The notes: generated by a model from the letters alone, not told the origin. DNA of 5,461 nucleotides from Thermoplasmata archaeon (GCA_022749905.1 JAKIWU010000094.1:1-5461), one strand, 5' to 3'. Positions 1 to 5,461 are shown, counted from the stretch's first letter. A program made the numbers and translations.

Positions 1-128
1 ACGATTCCGAGCAACGGGGGTCGAAGCAGAGGCACCCCGAGGGGGAGGACCGCGAGGGGGGGATCGATCCGTCCCGCTGCGGGTCCATCCCTCGGGGGGC
101 CGTCCGGGCCCGACCGTGCGTATTATGA
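1..128 (+). other. possible 3' end of an upstream protein gene (unidentified)
   Basis: The frame starting at base 3 is open from the left edge to a TGA at 126-128 (41 codons). GC by codon position is roughly 73, 61 and 83 percent for positions 1, 2 and 3, the order expected of a real coding frame in a GC-rich genome. The encoded tail is hydrophilic and charged and matches no family I recognise. A competing reading is a minus-strand gene starting at the ATG at 88-86, directly after a GAGGG and running off the left edge; it shares the same third positions but has GC2 above GC1, which is less typical. The stop of the plus frame would fall inside the TATA-like box of the next gene. The stretch could also simply be GC-rich spacer. 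Confidence 0.25.
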
Positions 129-130
129 TG
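118..130 (+). promoter_or_regulatory. TATA-like promoter of the ACT-domain gene
   Basis: GCGTATTATGATGG is the only A/T-rich stretch in the first 160 bases. Centred near 123, it predicts a transcription start about 26 bases downstream, near 149, which leaves a leader of about 16 bases that contains the GGAGG at 154-158. The geometry fits an archaeal TBP-dependent promoter; no transcript data support it. Confidence 0.5.
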
Positions 131-164
131 GCATAGGGGCGTCAGAATCTGGCGGAGGCAGAAC

Positions 165-653
165 GTGACCCTGAAGGAGCTGGCGCTCCGGGTGCCGAAC
201 CGCCCCGGGCAACTGGCACGCGTGGCGCGCATCCTCGCGCATGAGCAGATCAACGTCGCCGCGATCTCCGTCGACTCGACTGGCCGCTCCGGACGGGTGC
301 GGATGATCGTGAGCCGACCGGACCAGGCCCTCGGCCTGCTCACCGCGGCGGGGTTCACGGTCGAGAGCCAGGATCTCATCGCGGTCCACCTCACCGACGA
401 GGCGGGTAGCTTCCTCCGGATCCTCGAGCAACTCGCCGCCGCGGCTGTGAATGTCCGAAGCGTCGCGATCCTTGTCGCGCGGGAGGGAAGCCAGAGCCTC
501 GTTGCCCTCTCCGTCGGCGATGCCGCGAAGGCGCGTCGCGTGCTCGAGAAGGCGGGCGTCCTCTCCGAGACCGCCGAGCACTTGATCTCGAACGCCGACC
601 TCCTCGCGTCGGCGCCGACCATCCCCTCCGAATCCGTCGGCCTCCTGATGTGA
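165..653 (+). CDS. tandem ACT-domain protein, probable amino-acid-binding regulator
   Basis: The product is 162 residues, soluble, and made almost wholly of two ACT domains, at about residues 3-68 and 71-138, with a 24-residue tail. The first has the typical turn between strand 1 and helix 1 (N12-R-P-G15-Q), followed by a helix and the INVAAISV strand. The second repeats the pattern at DEAGS (G81 kept) and VNVRSVAILV. ACT domains bind small ligands, usually amino acids, and control enzymes or transcription; stand-alone tandem ACT proteins of about 140-160 residues occur in many archaea and bacteria, sometimes beside 2-oxoacid or aryl-CoA metabolism genes, but no such neighbour is visible here. 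The GTG start at 165 is chosen because GGAGG lies at 154-158, six bases upstream, and it places residue 1 immediately before the first ACT strand. The ligand cannot be read from the sequence. The gene seems monocistronic. Confidence 0.9.
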   Translation: MTLKELALRVPNRPGQLARVARILAHEQINVAAISVDSTGRSGRVRMIVSRPDQALGLLTAAGFTVESQDLIAVHLTDEAGSFLRILEQLAAAAVNVRSVAILVAREGSQSLVALSVGDAAKARRVLEKAGVLSETAEHLISNADLLASAPTIPSESVGLLM

Positions 654-671
654 GGAAATCGCGACAAGCCT

Positions 672-686
672 ATCCGCGGGGCGGAT
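672..686 (+). terminator. small hairpin between the ACT gene and the tRNA
   Basis: ATCCGC-GGG-GCGGAT is a perfect 6-bp inverted repeat with a 3-base loop, 19 bases after the ACT gene's TGA. It could help end the ACT transcript, but no T-run follows and the loop is tight. The same bases lie where a TATA element for the tRNA would sit (the only candidate is CCTATCC near 669-675), so its role is unclear. Confidence 0.25.
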
Positions 687-700
687 TCCGGTGCCACCGC

Positions 701-772
701 GCGGTTGTGGTCTAGTGGTTAGGACGGTAGCTTCCCAAGCTACCTACTCGGGTTCGAATCCCGACAACCGCA
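701..772 (+). tRNA. tRNA-Gly (anticodon CCC)
   Basis: A full cloverleaf can be drawn. The acceptor stem GCGGTTG (701-707) pairs with CAACCGC (765-771), with discriminator A at 772. The D stem is GTCT (710-713) with GGAC (722-725), including one G-T pair. The anticodon stem GTAGC (727-731) pairs with GCTAC (739-743) around the loop TTCCCAA, placing CCC at 734-736, which reads GGG glycine codons. The T stem TCGGG (748-752) pairs with CCCGA (760-764) around TTCGAAT. The variable loop is four bases. There is no intron, and CCA is not encoded (CTG follows), so it must be added after transcription, as is usual in archaea. The internal A and B boxes are conserved. It is an isolated tRNA gene with no sign of integration of an element at its 3' end. 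Confidence 0.97.
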
Positions 773-812
773 CTGAACCCCGTTCGCGCGCCCCCCTGGA
801 ACCGACGGGCGC

Positions 813-830
813 CGCCGGAGCGTTCCGGCG
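813..830. terminator. GC-rich hairpin between convergent tRNA and minus-strand gene
   Basis: CGCCGGA (813-819) and TCCGGCG (824-830) form a perfect 7-bp stem with a 4-base loop. It lies in the 67-base gap between the 3' end of the tRNA and the stop codon of the minus-strand gene at 840, so it could serve both transcripts. No T-run follows on either strand, so it is not a canonical intrinsic terminator of bacteria or archaea; it may instead protect 3' ends or be incidental in GC-rich DNA. Confidence 0.35.
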
Positions 831-839
831 ATCGCGGCC

Positions 840-1895
840 CTAGGTGATCGCCATGGCGCTACCGCAGTACTCGCAACTCACCGAGGTCTGTCCCTTGTAG
901 ATCTCCCCGCTGTGCGGGGCGCCGCAGGCGGAGCATCGCACCATGCGGATCGCCGGGACGGCTGTGGTCGACACGCCACGAACCGTCGCGATGTCCCGGT
1001 CCGCCTCGCCCCCGATGATGTAGCGGAAGAATCGCGTGATGACATCCGCCTCCCACGCCTTGACATCGAAAGGACTCACGGGCAGACCGACCTCGGGGCG
1101 AAACTGGACGAAGACGCCGGTGCCGGCGATCAGGCCGACCCGCCCCTTCGAGATGTCCTGCACAGCCCCGACGGGCTTTTCCATCATGACGACGCGGTCG
1201 ATCCGCTTCTTCGTGACGATGAAGAATTTCTTCTCGAGGACCACTTCCTTCTCGATCTCGAAGACGAACCGCTGGTTCGTGAAGTAGAGCGTGCCGTGCG
1301 GCTTCTCTCCTTCCATGAGCTTCGCCTCGATCGCGAGGACGGGGGTCTCCTCCTGCTTGATCGGGAACGCGGCCTGCGCGAACAGGGCCACGGTGGTTTC
1401 GGCGATCTTCAGATCCCGATCCACCGCACCAACGCTGCTCGTCATCTCCCGGAGCGGTGCGGTCACCGACGCGGCCTCCCCGGTGGTCCTCGACCGCACG
1501 GAGGAAGCCTCGGCTTCGAGCCGGTTCGAGAGAGATTCCGCCGCGCCGGTGTTCCCCATGTCGATCTCCCTGCGGAGCGACTCGGCTTCGGATTGGAGGC
1601 CGCGCACTTGCGAACCGAGGGGCTGGAGGTTGTTGGCCAAGGACTGTTTGACGGCGGGTCCGACGTCGGCCCACTTCTTCGTCAGGAGCTCCACCGTCTT
1701 GTCGAGATGGCTCAGAGCGCAGTACCCGCGACTCCGCACCGAAGCCAGCCGGCTCGCGAGGCCCCCGATCGATGCGTCGAGCGAGGTCACCTCGCTTTCG
1801 GCGCCGCTGATGCCCTTCGATGCCTCGTTCAGCTCGGACTCGATGCTCCGTTGCCGCGCATACAGGCGGTCCTTCTCGGGATTCGATTGCTGCAT
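840..1895 (-). CDS. coiled-coil, PH/GRAM-like and zinc-ribbon protein
   Basis: The product is 351 residues with no membrane segment, so probably cytoplasmic or peripheral. Residues about 5-175 are rich in Glu, Arg, Ser, Ala and Leu with heptad-like spacing and few prolines, consistent with coiled coils (about 5-58 and 90-165). Residues about 180-270 are a strand-rich domain containing GTLYFTNQRFVFE, the pattern typical of GRAM and bacterial PH-like folds, which bind lipids or proteins. The C-terminus is a zinc ribbon with Cys321-x2-Cys324 and Cys341-x2-Cys344. The ATG at 1895 is preferred: GAGGGG lies ten bases upstream (1911-1906), and the protein then starts just before the first helix. An in-frame TTG at 1925 would add ten residues and is less likely. 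I do not recognise a named family. The domain order suggests a scaffold or membrane-associated adaptor, but that is inference. Confidence 0.85.
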   Translation of the reverse strand: MQQSNPEKDRLYARQRSIESELNEASKGISGAESEVTSLDASIGGLASRLASVRSRGYCALSHLDKTVELLTKKWADVGPAVKQSLANNLQPLGSQVRGLQSEAESLRREIDMGNTGAAESLSNRLEAEASSVRSRTTGEAASVTAPLREMTSSVGAVDRDLKIAETTVALFAQAAFPIKQEETPVLAIEAKLMEGEKPHGTLYFTNQRFVFEIEKEVVLEKKFFIVTKKRIDRVVMMEKPVGAVQDISKGRVGLIAGTGVFVQFRPEVGLPVSPFDVKAWEADVITRFFRYIIGGEADRDIATVRGVSTTAVPAIRMVRCSACGAPHSGEIYKGQTSVSCEYCGSAMAIT

Positions 1896-1963
1896 TACGG
1901 CACGTCCCCTCGGACAGACACCCAAGCCTCGAATGAACGCATCGAACTACTCTGACGAAGACC

Positions 1964-1977
1964 CGGTATACGTAACC
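1964..1977 (-). promoter_or_regulatory. candidate TATA-like promoter of the zinc-ribbon protein gene
   Basis: On the minus strand this reads GGTTACGTATACCG, the most A/T-rich element in the 173-base gap upstream of the gene. A start about 26 bases downstream would be near 1944, giving a leader of roughly 49 bases from the preferred ATG, which contains the GAGGGG site. GTATAC is also a 6-bp palindrome. Support is by position and composition only. Confidence 0.35.
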
Positions 1978-2037
1978 TGTCTCGCTCTCCCATTCCAACC
2001 TCGGCGCGGCCAGGCTCGCGACGCCTCGAGCCGAGAC

Positions 2038-2056
2038 CGGTTCCCACGAGGAACCG
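2038..2056 (-). terminator. hairpin just downstream of the surface-protein gene
   Basis: CGGTTCC (2038-2044) and GGAACCG (2050-2056) form a perfect 7-bp stem with a 5-base loop, starting 12 bases after the stop codon of the minus-strand gene that ends at 2069. Position suggests a 3'-end or termination element. No T-run follows on the minus strand. A second, looser inverted repeat (CTCGGC at 2000-2005 with GCCGAG at 2030-2035) follows it. The rest of the gap between 1977 and 2068 shows nothing else. Confidence 0.4.
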
Positions 2057-2068
2057 CACCGAGACGCG

Positions 2069-2923
2069 CTAGAGGACGTCGTCGAGTTCGTCGATGGCGC
2101 TAGGCGATTCGGCCCCATCGGCGCCCCCTGACGCCGGAGATTCTGTGCCCCCAGGGGCCGCGGGACGCGCGACCCGTCGCTTCCTCAGGATTGCCGCCCC
2201 GAGGAGTGCGCCCGCCGCAAGAGCGAGGATCGAACCGATCGCGGGTGCCGAGGTCCAGGGACCGTACCACGGGAGCGCCGAGCGGGGGCTCACCGGCGTC
2301 GAAGGACACTTCTCGATGGACTGGCATGGTGGGAGGATCGCGGTGTTCGGACCGGCATAGCTGTTCGAGACCAGGAAGATCGTCCAGGACTCGGTGTAGC
2401 GGCATCCTTCGATCGCCCCGTAGGGCGCGATCGTACAGCTCTGATTCCATGAGATCGCGACGGTGAAGACCCACTGGAAGTCGAAAATCTCCGTGTCGGA
2501 GGAGAAGTTGCTCTCTCCCCACGGGCCGATCGAGCCGACGAACGCGGGGCTACCGCATATGGCCGCCCAGAGCGCCATCACTTCCCCGACCGCGGTCCCT
2601 TGGTTCGGATACGAGCTCGGCGGGACCAGGACCGAGCCGTTGACCGTGGACTGGTTCCGAAGCTGCGCGTAGATCTGGGCGACTCCGAGCTGGATCGTCG
2701 CGGTCGACAGGAGCGCCGAGCAGTCCGGGCCAGGCGTGATCGGCGGGACGAGGTTCTTGCTCTGGGTGCGCTGGAGGACGCTCGGTGCGGTCCGGAACGG
2801 TACCGGCCCCCGGGTGAGTCCCGGAGGTGCGACTTGGAGTCCGGCGATCAGGATGAGGAGGAGGACCGCGACCGACCCCAGGGCAGCGAAGGACGGGAGG
2901 TACCGGCGCTTCTTCCCCCGCAT
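2069..2923 (-). CDS. membrane-anchored extracytoplasmic protein, two transmembrane segments
   Basis: The product is 284 residues. It starts with a basic stretch (RGKKRR, residues 2-7) and a hydrophobic segment at about 11-30 that can act as signal anchor. The following 195 residues should face outside: they hold six cysteines (68, 123, 163, 174, 200, 206), enough for three disulfides, and four N-glycosylation sequons (N90, N95, N139, N160), and are rich in Ser, Thr, Pro, Trp and Tyr. A second hydrophobic segment at about 226-246 is followed by RKRR (247-250) and a Pro/Gly/Ser-rich tail ending in acidic residues (DELDDVL), predicted to be cytoplasmic. The ATG at 2923 is chosen because GAGG lies just upstream and because the alternative ATG at 2962 falls inside the likely TATA box. 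I recognise no family; an envelope-exposed protein of unknown role is all that is supported. It is divergent from the HTH-like gene. Confidence 0.85.
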   Translation of the reverse strand: MRGKKRRYLPSFAALGSVAVLLLILIAGLQVAPPGLTRGPVPFRTAPSVLQRTQSKNLVPPITPGPDCSALLSTATIQLGVAQIYAQLRNQSTVNGSVLVPPSSYPNQGTAVGEVMALWAAICGSPAFVGSIGPWGESNFSSDTEIFDFQWVFTVAISWNQSCTIAPYGAIEGCRYTESWTIFLVSNSYAGPNTAILPPCQSIEKCPSTPVSPRSALPWYGPWTSAPAIGSILALAAGALLGAAILRKRRVARPAAPGGTESPASGGADGAESPSAIDELDDVL

Positions 2924-2956
2924 TGGCCTCGTCCCTCGACGGCTAGCCGGGCTGAG

Positions 2957-2966
2957 CCACATAAGC
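2957..2966 (-). promoter_or_regulatory. TATA-like promoter of the surface-protein gene
   Basis: On the minus strand the bases read GCTTATGTGG. Centred near 2961, the element predicts a start near 2935 and a leader of about 12 bases that carries GAGG before the ATG at 2923. This spacing matches that of the ACT-domain gene. The match to an archaeal TATA box is weak in sequence, so the call rests mainly on position. Confidence 0.35.
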
Positions 2967-2978
2967 CGGCGGACATTC

Positions 2979-2999
2979 TTTCGGCGAAATCGTGTACAC
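2979..2999. promoter_or_regulatory. two adjacent palindromes in a divergent control region, possible operator
   Basis: TTTCG-G-CGAAA (2979-2989) is a perfect 5-bp inverted repeat around one base, and GTGTACAC (2992-2999) is a perfect 8-bp palindrome three bases further on. Both lie between the inferred TATA elements of the two divergent genes, where a dimeric regulator could affect both. The adjacent HTH-like protein is an obvious candidate, by position only. Short palindromes do arise by chance. Confidence 0.3.
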
Positions 3000-3004
3000 T
3001 CCCC

Positions 3005-3016
3005 CGTATCTACAAG
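3005..3016 (+). promoter_or_regulatory. TATA-like promoter of the HTH-like gene, probably leaderless
   Basis: CGTATCTACAAG is A/T-rich against its surroundings and centred about 26 bases before the ATG at 3035, which would put the transcription start at or within a few bases of the start codon. No Shine-Dalgarno-like purine run (GGAGG or GGTGA) lies in the 15 bases before that ATG, so a leaderless mRNA is the simplest reading. Confidence 0.4.
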
Positions 3017-3034
3017 TCCATCTTCGGCCCCGGG

Positions 3035-4120
3035 ATGCGCCACCTGTCGAGGGCCGCATCGCGCGTCATCCAGGTCCTGCTCGCGGACGTCCGCGGGACG
3101 GAGGAGGATCGGATCCGTATCGCCCGCGTCCCCCGCAGCACGTTCGAGTCGATTCGCCGGAAGGCGTTCCGGAATGGTTGGCTGAGGGAGCGGTACCTTC
3201 CGAACCCCTCCGCCCTGGGACTCTCGCGTGTCCGATTCGAGCTCGGTCGTCCATACGCCGACCGCTGGATCGAGGCCGCGAAGGGCTGGCAGGCCCGCCC
3301 CGGTACGGTCGTTCTCTGGTGCTTCCCGGAAACCCTCCTCTCCGTCCGCTTCGAGCCCCCCGACCCCGATGCGGACGGGTCGACGCGGGCACGTCGCGGC
3401 GACGCCAGCGACGCAAGTCCGTTCCGGACCCTGTGGTCGGTCGACGTCAACCTCGAGCGGACCCCGGTCCCGGTCTACTTCGACTTCGAGGGGGCATGGA
3501 CCCGATGGACCGGACGCGAGGCCAACATCACCTATCCGCTCGGGATTCCGATCGCGCACCCCATGCGCAGCGCGAACGGCGATGGGCCGGTCGCCCCGGA
3601 CGCACGTCGCACGGTCGCGGCGCTTCTTGCGAACGCGGCGTCCAGGACGACGGGAGCGCTCGGCCCTCTCCTCCTGAGTCCCCTCCACTTCCCGCTGGAG
3701 CAACAGAGGCTCCTCCGTGACGGCGTTGTGTTCCGACGCGTTCTTCCGGACTTTCCCCGGATTCCTGCTCGCCTCGGGGGGCCGGTCGAGCAGGTCGTCT
3801 TCGTCACAGGTTTCCTGCGACCCAGCGGTCATCCGGAAGGACTCCTCGCCCGCCTGGCAGGAGAGGCCTCGGCCGCACCGTTCCTGCTCGCCTACGACGC
3901 GGACCGCCTCCTCCTCGGCATGCTCGCCCCGCGCCCGCCCGGCCTTCCCGAGCGGAAGGGGAAGGTCCTCGCGATCCTGCGGGATGCCCTCACGGAGATC
4001 GAGATCGAGCGCGAGCCGGTGGGCCGGATGAGCCTCCTCGTCGATCACCGGTACGAGGACCTCGTTCCCGCGCCGGCGGAGGCGATCGGGGGACCCGTCT
4101 CGTCGGCAGGCGTCGTCTAG
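3035..4120 (+). CDS. hypothetical protein with N-terminal helix-turn-helix-like region
   Basis: The product is 361 residues and soluble. Residues about 8-52 look like a winged helix-turn-helix: helices around VIQVLLADVR and EEDRIRIARV, then a very basic putative recognition helix (RSTFESIRRKAFRNGWL, 34-50). Residues 53-70 (YLPNPSALGLSRVRFEL) resemble the wing-to-first-strand linker of Lrp/AsnC-type archaeal regulators, in which a short loop leads to a 'LG' strand. The remaining 290 residues contain alternating strands and helices and match nothing I recognise; 250-345 might be a separate alpha/beta domain (VEQVVFVTGFL, FLLAYDADRLLLGML). The ATG at 3035 gives a start at the first helix and fits the promoter spacing. 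It is divergent from the surface-protein gene and convergent with the ATPase gene, 44 bases away. DNA-binding regulator is a reasonable guess; the HTH call is by eye. Confidence 0.8.
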   Translation: MRHLSRAASRVIQVLLADVRGTEEDRIRIARVPRSTFESIRRKAFRNGWLRERYLPNPSALGLSRVRFELGRPYADRWIEAAKGWQARPGTVVLWCFPETLLSVRFEPPDPDADGSTRARRGDASDASPFRTLWSVDVNLERTPVPVYFDFEGAWTRWTGREANITYPLGIPIAHPMRSANGDGPVAPDARRTVAALLANAASRTTGALGPLLLSPLHFPLEQQRLLRDGVVFRRVLPDFPRIPARLGGPVEQVVFVTGFLRPSGHPEGLLARLAGEASAAPFLLAYDADRLLLGMLAPRPPGLPERKGKVLAILRDALTEIEIEREPVGRMSLLVDHRYEDLVPAPAEAIGGPVSSAGVV

Positions 4121-4164
4121 CCCAGGCGCGCGGACGCGACGGTGAGAACGAAGAATTCGCGGCT

Positions 4165-5461
4165 CTAGACGACCCGCAGAAGATCGTACGGACGATCGTC
4201 GGTCCTGAGCGTGAGCACGTGCCCCGGGGTCCTGGGTCGCTTCCCGTAGACGAACGTGCGCCCGAGCCGGTCCCGGAGGTGGAGGTGGACCTGCGCGAGA
4301 TTCTGCACGAGCTCGACGAACGGATCGCCGGTCGAGGCGAGGAAGACCGTGTGAAGCGGCGCCCCGCTCGGCACGGTCGGCACGATCGCCGGGGGGTGTT
4401 GGGGGGAGATCTCCCGCCCCAATTGGCCCGCGATCGCGCGGGCGGAATCGGCCGAGAGGACGATGAGGTTCGGCACGTCGGCGGAGCTCCTCTCTGACAT
4501 GAACTCCTCGAGCTTCGAGGGCTTTCCTCCTGTGGCGAGCCGGCTCGATTGCGTCGGGATCGGGAGGAACAGCTTGCGGATCGGGTGGTCCGCATCGGGG
4601 GCCACGTTGCCCGAGATGAGCCGGAGCTGGGCGTTGAGAACGTCCTCCGGGATCGACGCGCGCAACGTATCCCAGATGTCCGTGAGGCGGAGGCTCGGGG
4701 GCGGGGCGAGGAGGACGCGACCCCACTTCTTCAGCACGTTCAGCATGATCGGGTAGACGAGGACCTCGTAGCTCGCCTCCGGGACGCCGGGGTCCACCTC
4801 GATGACCGTCGCGGAGCCGGCGGGCAGGCGCCCGAAGGCCGTTTCGAAGTCCTGCGACCCGGGCCAGAGGGTCGAGGCGTCGTGGATCGGATCGGGTTCC
4901 ACGGCGACCCGTTCGAGCCGGTAGCCTCCCGGGACCGGAGTGATGCACTGAAACCGGGCGCCCTCCAGCGTGAACGGGTAGGAGGAGAATTCGATGCGGA
5001 CGCCGCGGAGCTTGGGCAGCGAGAGCCAGCGTTCGAGGTTTCCGTCGTGGTCCTCGCGCCGCATCTCCACGATCCCGTTCACAAGGTAGTCGAGCTGCGT
5101 CTCCTCGTGGCGTTCGAGAACGAGGACGACGTGGGTGGTCCCCCGGTAGACCTGGCGGAGCACGATGCGCTCGAGCTGGGCCCGATCGGGTCGGGGGCCC
5201 CCGGCGAAGTAGGCAGCGTCCGCGAACTCCTCGACGAACGCATCCCAAGAGTCCACGACGATCATGGCAGGTTTGCGGTCGCCCGCCTTCGACCAGGCGG
5301 CCTGGAGCGGGGCGGGAAGCCAGGAGAGGTCCCGAGCGGCGCCCGGGTCCTGCCCCCTTCGCCGCCACGCGGCGAGGAGTGCCGGCGGGAGGTCCGGGCC
5401 TTCACGAGACGCGGGCGTTCCCTCCCGGTCCTCCCGGCTTCCCGTCGGGGTGGCCGGCGCG
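4165..5461 (-). CDS. KaiC/RAD55/GvpD-like ATPase with two RecA-fold domains (N-terminus beyond the window)
   Basis: 431 codons are visible and the frame is open through the right edge, so the start lies outside. The ATG at 5265 is not a start: it encodes the Met of the Walker B strand (AMIVVDSWDAF, Asp at 5253-5251), and the 65 codons before it are open and read as protein. Downstream come TTHVVLVLE and then LDYLVNGIVEMRR, KLRGVRIEF and YPFTLEGARFQ, the order of motifs seen in KaiC and RAD55-type RecA ATPases. The Walker A loop must lie beyond 5461. About residue 195 of the visible part a second RecA-like domain begins (FGRLPAGSATVIEVDPG), but its loop reads DPGVPEAS rather than a G-K-T/S loop, so it probably does not bind ATP normally. 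The visible 431 residues plus a missing N-terminal piece suggest a length near 500-550, similar to GvpD proteins. Assignment to GvpD itself is not supported; the role may be regulatory or signalling. Four unrelated genes' worth of neighbours give no gas-vesicle context. Confidence 0.8.
   Translation of the reverse strand, partial: APATPTGSREDREGTPASREGPDLPPALLAAWRRRGQDPGAARDLSWLPAPLQAAWSKAGDRKPAMIVVDSWDAFVEEFADAAYFAGGPRPDRAQLERIVLRQVYRGTTHVVLVLERHEETQLDYLVNGIVEMRREDHDGNLERWLSLPKLRGVRIEFSSYPFTLEGARFQCITPVPGGYRLERVAVEPDPIHDASTLWPGSQDFETAFGRLPAGSATVIEVDPGVPEASYEVLVYPIMLNVLKKWGRVLLAPPPSLRLTDIWDTLRASIPEDVLNAQLRLISGNVAPDADHPIRKLFLPIPTQSSRLATGGKPSKLEEFMSERSSADVPNLIVLSADSARAIAGQLGREISPQHPPAIVPTVPSGAPLHTVFLASTGDPFVELVQNLAQVHLHLRDRLGRTFVYGKRPRTPGHVLTLRTDDRPYDLLRVV

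Noticed and set aside
701..839. Possible integration site at the tRNA-Gly 3' end
   Set aside because: No repeat of the tRNA 3' end, integrase gene or composition change is visible downstream.
912..1955. Plus-strand open frame of 347 codons antisense to the zinc-ribbon protein gene
   Set aside because: It is an Arg/Asp/His/Leu-rich shadow of the minus-strand gene with no motif and no ribosome-binding site.
859..2118. Long minus-strand open frame (419 codons) overlapping the zinc-ribbon protein gene in another frame
   Set aside because: Its translation is dominated by Arg, Gly and Pro with no domain, while the overlapping frame at 840-1895 gives a clean zinc ribbon and a PH-like domain. Long spurious frames are expected at this GC content.
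2600..3034. Upstream extension of the HTH-like frame by 145 codons on the plus strand
   Set aside because: It lies antisense to the surface-protein gene and across the divergent control region, and has shadow-like composition; the HTH begins directly after the ATG at 3035.
4149..4160. Short inverted repeat CGAA-GAA-TTCG in the 44-base gap between convergent genes
   Set aside because: A 4-bp stem with a 3-base loop is too weak to call a terminator.
2924..5368. Upstream extension of the surface-protein frame (open for over 800 further codons on the minus strand)
   Set aside because: The extension is Arg/Pro/Gly-rich, runs antisense to the HTH-like gene and through the ATPase gene in a different frame. 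The membrane protein has a natural start with a basic stretch and signal anchor at 2923.
1..5461. CRISPR arrays, insertion sequences, tandem repeats
   Set aside because: No regularly spaced repeats, transposase motifs or terminal inverted repeats with flanking duplications were seen on either strand.

Overview
The window looks like a chromosomal segment of a GC-rich archaeon. The evidence is a tRNA-Gly with archaeal-type A and B boxes and no encoded CCA, TATA-like elements at archaeal spacing ahead of several genes, one gene that appears to be leaderless, and protein types common in Euryarchaeota (a KaiC/RAD55/GvpD-like ATPase, a two-membrane-anchor surface protein with N-glycosylation sequons, a zinc-ribbon coiled-coil protein). 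Thermoplasmatota is my best guess for the phylum; this is inference and cannot be settled from the window alone.

Layout, left to right. Bases 1-128 are probably the edge of an unidentified gene. A tandem ACT-domain protein follows (165-653, +), with its own TATA-like box and a GGAGG ribosome-binding site. A complete tRNA-Gly(CCC) gene (701-772, +) comes next. A strong hairpin (813-830) lies between the tRNA and the 3' end of a minus-strand gene for a coiled-coil/PH-like/zinc-ribbon protein (840-1895). A 173-base gap with a hairpin and a promoter separates it from another minus-strand gene, for a membrane-anchored extracytoplasmic protein (2069-2923). That gene shares a 111-base divergent control region with a plus-strand gene for a helix-turn-helix-like protein (3035-4120). 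The control region holds two short palindromes between the two inferred TATA boxes. The last gene (4165 to beyond the right edge, minus) is the C-terminal part of a protein with two RecA-like domains, the second of which seems to have lost its ATP-binding loop. It converges on the HTH-like gene with only 44 bases between them.

There is no sign of a mobile element, CRISPR array, prophage or multi-gene operon: each gene appears to have its own transcription unit. The most plausible functional links are regulation of the surface protein by the divergent HTH-like protein, and a possible link between the HTH-like protein and the ATPase. Both rest on position only.
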